Source: Verrucomicrobiota bacterium
GTDB lineage: Bacteria > Verrucomicrobiota > Verrucomicrobiia > Limisphaerales > SXQI01
Direction: 5' to 3'
Assembly (NCBI GenBank): GCA_008933045.1
Contig: WBXJ01000038.1
Span: 1-16,258, forward strand
DNA length: 16,258 bases
Part shown: positions 15,037-16,258 of the stretch, piece by piece
Numbering within the stretch: the stretch's first letter is position 1
How the letters are laid out: the number at the start of each line of letters is the position of its first letter
Position numbers and translations under genes: made by a program
The notes under the pieces: generated by a model
What the model was told of the DNA's origin: nothing
Seen by the model: only the letters and a program-made list of their open reading frames with translations
Database searches by the model: none

Positions 15037-16258
15037 ATGCGTGCGATTTTGAACTATTTCTCGGGGCTAACAGCGGCAGTGTTTTGTTCTGTTGCCATTT
15101 TTTCAACGGGACAAACGTATGCAGCCTCGATGGTGGCCCTTCGTGAGGTTGCTTCGGGTTTCGTTTCTCCTGTTGTTTTGTGTAATTTCCCGAGTGAGTC
15201 GGGGGCAAATTTGATTGTGGATCAGGCGGGGACGATTTCGATTCTCGGTGCTGATGGAAAACTTGGGGAGGTGCCATTCCTGGATGTGCGTAGCAAGTTA
15301 GTCAAGTTGAACTCAGGGTTCGATGAGCGCGGGCTATTGGGATTGGCGTTGCATCCAAAGTTTAAGCAGAACAGGAAGCTTTATGTGGTTTACAGTGCGC
15401 CGCTCCGATCAGGGGGGCCTGCAGAGTGGGATAGCACACTTCAGTTATCCGAATTTACGGTTGCTAAAAACAATCCACGTCAGGTTGATCTCGCTTCTGA
15501 ACGTCTGCTATTAGGGATTGATAAGCCTTATGCAAACCATAACGGCGGATGCTTGGCGTTCGGGCCGGAGGGTTATCTCTACATGTCGGTGGGGGATGGT
15601 GGAAATACTAGTGGAATCGGTCGAGGCCACGCAGCGATTGGGAATGGGCAGGATATGACCACCTTGTTAGGGAAGTTTGTCCGCATTGATGTGAATAGTG
15701 GTAACCCGTATTCGATTCCGAGTGATAATCCGCTAGTGAAGGGTTCTGGACGTCCAGAAATTTTCGCGAGTGGTTTTCGTAATCCTTGGCGGTTTTCATT
15801 TGATCGAGGTGGTAAACATCAGTTGTTCGTGGGGGATGTCGGACAGGGTGCATTTGAGGAAGTAGATATCGTGGTGAAAGGTGGAAATTACGGTTGGAAC
15901 GCACGCGAAGGTTTTCATCCTTTTAACCCCAAGGACGCGACCAAAGTACCCCAAGAGACACCGGGTGTATCCGGGAACCTACCCGTGTTCAAAGATCCTA
16001 TTTTTGAGTACAAAAATTTTGGAGTTCACAAAAAGGATCCTGACTCAAAGGGCATCTCGATCACCGGTGGTTATATTTATCGCGGCAAGGCACTCCGACA
16101 TCTGCAGGGAAAATATATTTTTGGCGACTGGTCAAGACTATGGATCAAACCCGATGGGGTTCTTTATGCTGCGACAGCTCCGAGCGCAGTTGGGAGTCAA
16201 TGGACCATTGAGGCCTTAGAGACCAAGGGATCGAAGAATAACAGTCTGGGTGCTTACC
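15037..16258 (+). CDS. PQQ-dependent sugar dehydrogenase-like protein (GSDH family), 3' end outside window
   Basis: An open frame from ATG 15037 runs to the window edge without a stop (407 codons seen). The N-terminus is a signal peptide (RAILNYFSGLTAAVFCSVAI, probable cleavage near residue 29). The body is a glucose/sorbosone dehydrogenase six-bladed propeller. Family blocks are present in order: ERGLLGLALHPKF (97-110), NHNGG (167-171; this His aligns with the catalytic-site His of soluble glucose dehydrogenases), GYLYMSVGDGG (179-189), SGFRNPWRFSFD (245-256), GDVGQ...EEV (266-276), GGNYGWNAREG (282-292), GGYIYRG (344-350) and GKYIFGDW (358-365). Such enzymes oxidise aldose sugars or sorbosone with PQQ in the periplasm. 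The C-terminus is not visible, so an appended cytochrome c domain, common in verrucomicrobial members, cannot be ruled in or out. Substrate and PQQ dependence are inferred from family. It is divergent from tRNA-Asn, so it has its own promoter within 114 bp. Confidence 0.92.
   Translation, partial: MRAILNYFSGLTAAVFCSVAIFSTGQTYAASMVALREVASGFVSPVVLCNFPSESGANLIVDQAGTISILGADGKLGEVPFLDVRSKLVKLNSGFDERGLLGLALHPKFKQNRKLYVVYSAPLRSGGPAEWDSTLQLSEFTVAKNNPRQVDLASERLLLGIDKPYANHNGGCLAFGPEGYLYMSVGDGGNTSGIGRGHAAIGNGQDMTTLLGKFVRIDVNSGNPYSIPSDNPLVKGSGRPEIFASGFRNPWRFSFDRGGKHQLFVGDVGQGAFEEVDIVVKGGNYGWNAREGFHPFNPKDATKVPQETPGVSGNLPVFKDPIFEYKNFGVHKKDPDSKGISITGGYIYRGKALRHLQGKYIFGDWSRLWIKPDGVLYAATAPSAVGSQWTIEALETKGSKNNSLGAY

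Noticed and set aside
1..16258. CRISPR array, phage genes or defence system
   Set aside because: No spaced direct repeats, integrase, phage structural or known defence genes are visible; the only mobile DNA is the IS5-like remnant.

Overview
The window looks like chromosomal DNA of a Verrucomicrobiota bacterium, probably of the Limisphaerales/Pedosphaera type. It carries large secreted proteins of the DUF1592, DUF1552, PSCyt1/DUF1549/DUF1553 and DUF1501 families, a PPC-domain partner, a LamG protein ending in two verrucomicrobial-style W...FYR repeats, and a soluble PQQ-type sugar dehydrogenase. These families are greatly expanded in Planctomycetota and Verrucomicrobiota. The assignment is inferred from gene content; no phylogenetic marker other than a tRNA is present.

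Layout. 79-1758 (+) encodes a secreted protein with two LamG-like domains. A 178-bp convergent gap (1759-1936) holds two perfect inverted repeats. On the minus strand a two-gene module follows: a 1422-residue DUF1592-family cytochrome (3301-7569) and downstream of it a Tat-exported DUF1552 protein (1937-3244), which has its own good extended -10 box in the 56-bp gap. Back to back with this module, across about 124 bp, is a plus-strand three-gene operon: a PSCyt1/WD40/BIG2/DUF1549/DUF1553 protein (7694-11254), a Tat-exported DUF1501 protein (11259-12596) and a PPC-domain protein (12593-14056, GTGA overlap). The gaps in this operon are 4 bp and -4 bp, so translation is probably coupled.

14057-14847 holds no intact gene. 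It contains debris: the C-terminal end of a probable DnaQ-like exonuclease/helicase-type gene (frameshifted, minus strand), cut off at the end of a 470-bp remnant of an IS5-family insertion sequence. The remnant has both terminal inverted repeats (15/16 match) and a frameshifted 5' half of the transposase. Beyond it lies a complete tRNA-Asn(GTT) gene on the minus strand with encoded CCA, a plausible promoter and a small downstream hairpin. The last gene (15037 onward, +) is a glucose/sorbosone dehydrogenase homologue open at the window edge; 407 codons are visible.

How the genes may work together (inference). Both large modules pair a multi-CXXCH export protein with a Tat-dependent protein (DUF1552 or DUF1501), which suggests two parallel extracytoplasmic redox or metalloenzyme systems sharing one divergent control region. 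The PQQ-type dehydrogenase downstream would be a natural extracytoplasmic electron donor, and the LamG and PPC proteins may bind glycans or surfaces. The biochemical roles of the DUF families are not established, so the window describes an organised but uncharacterised envelope system.
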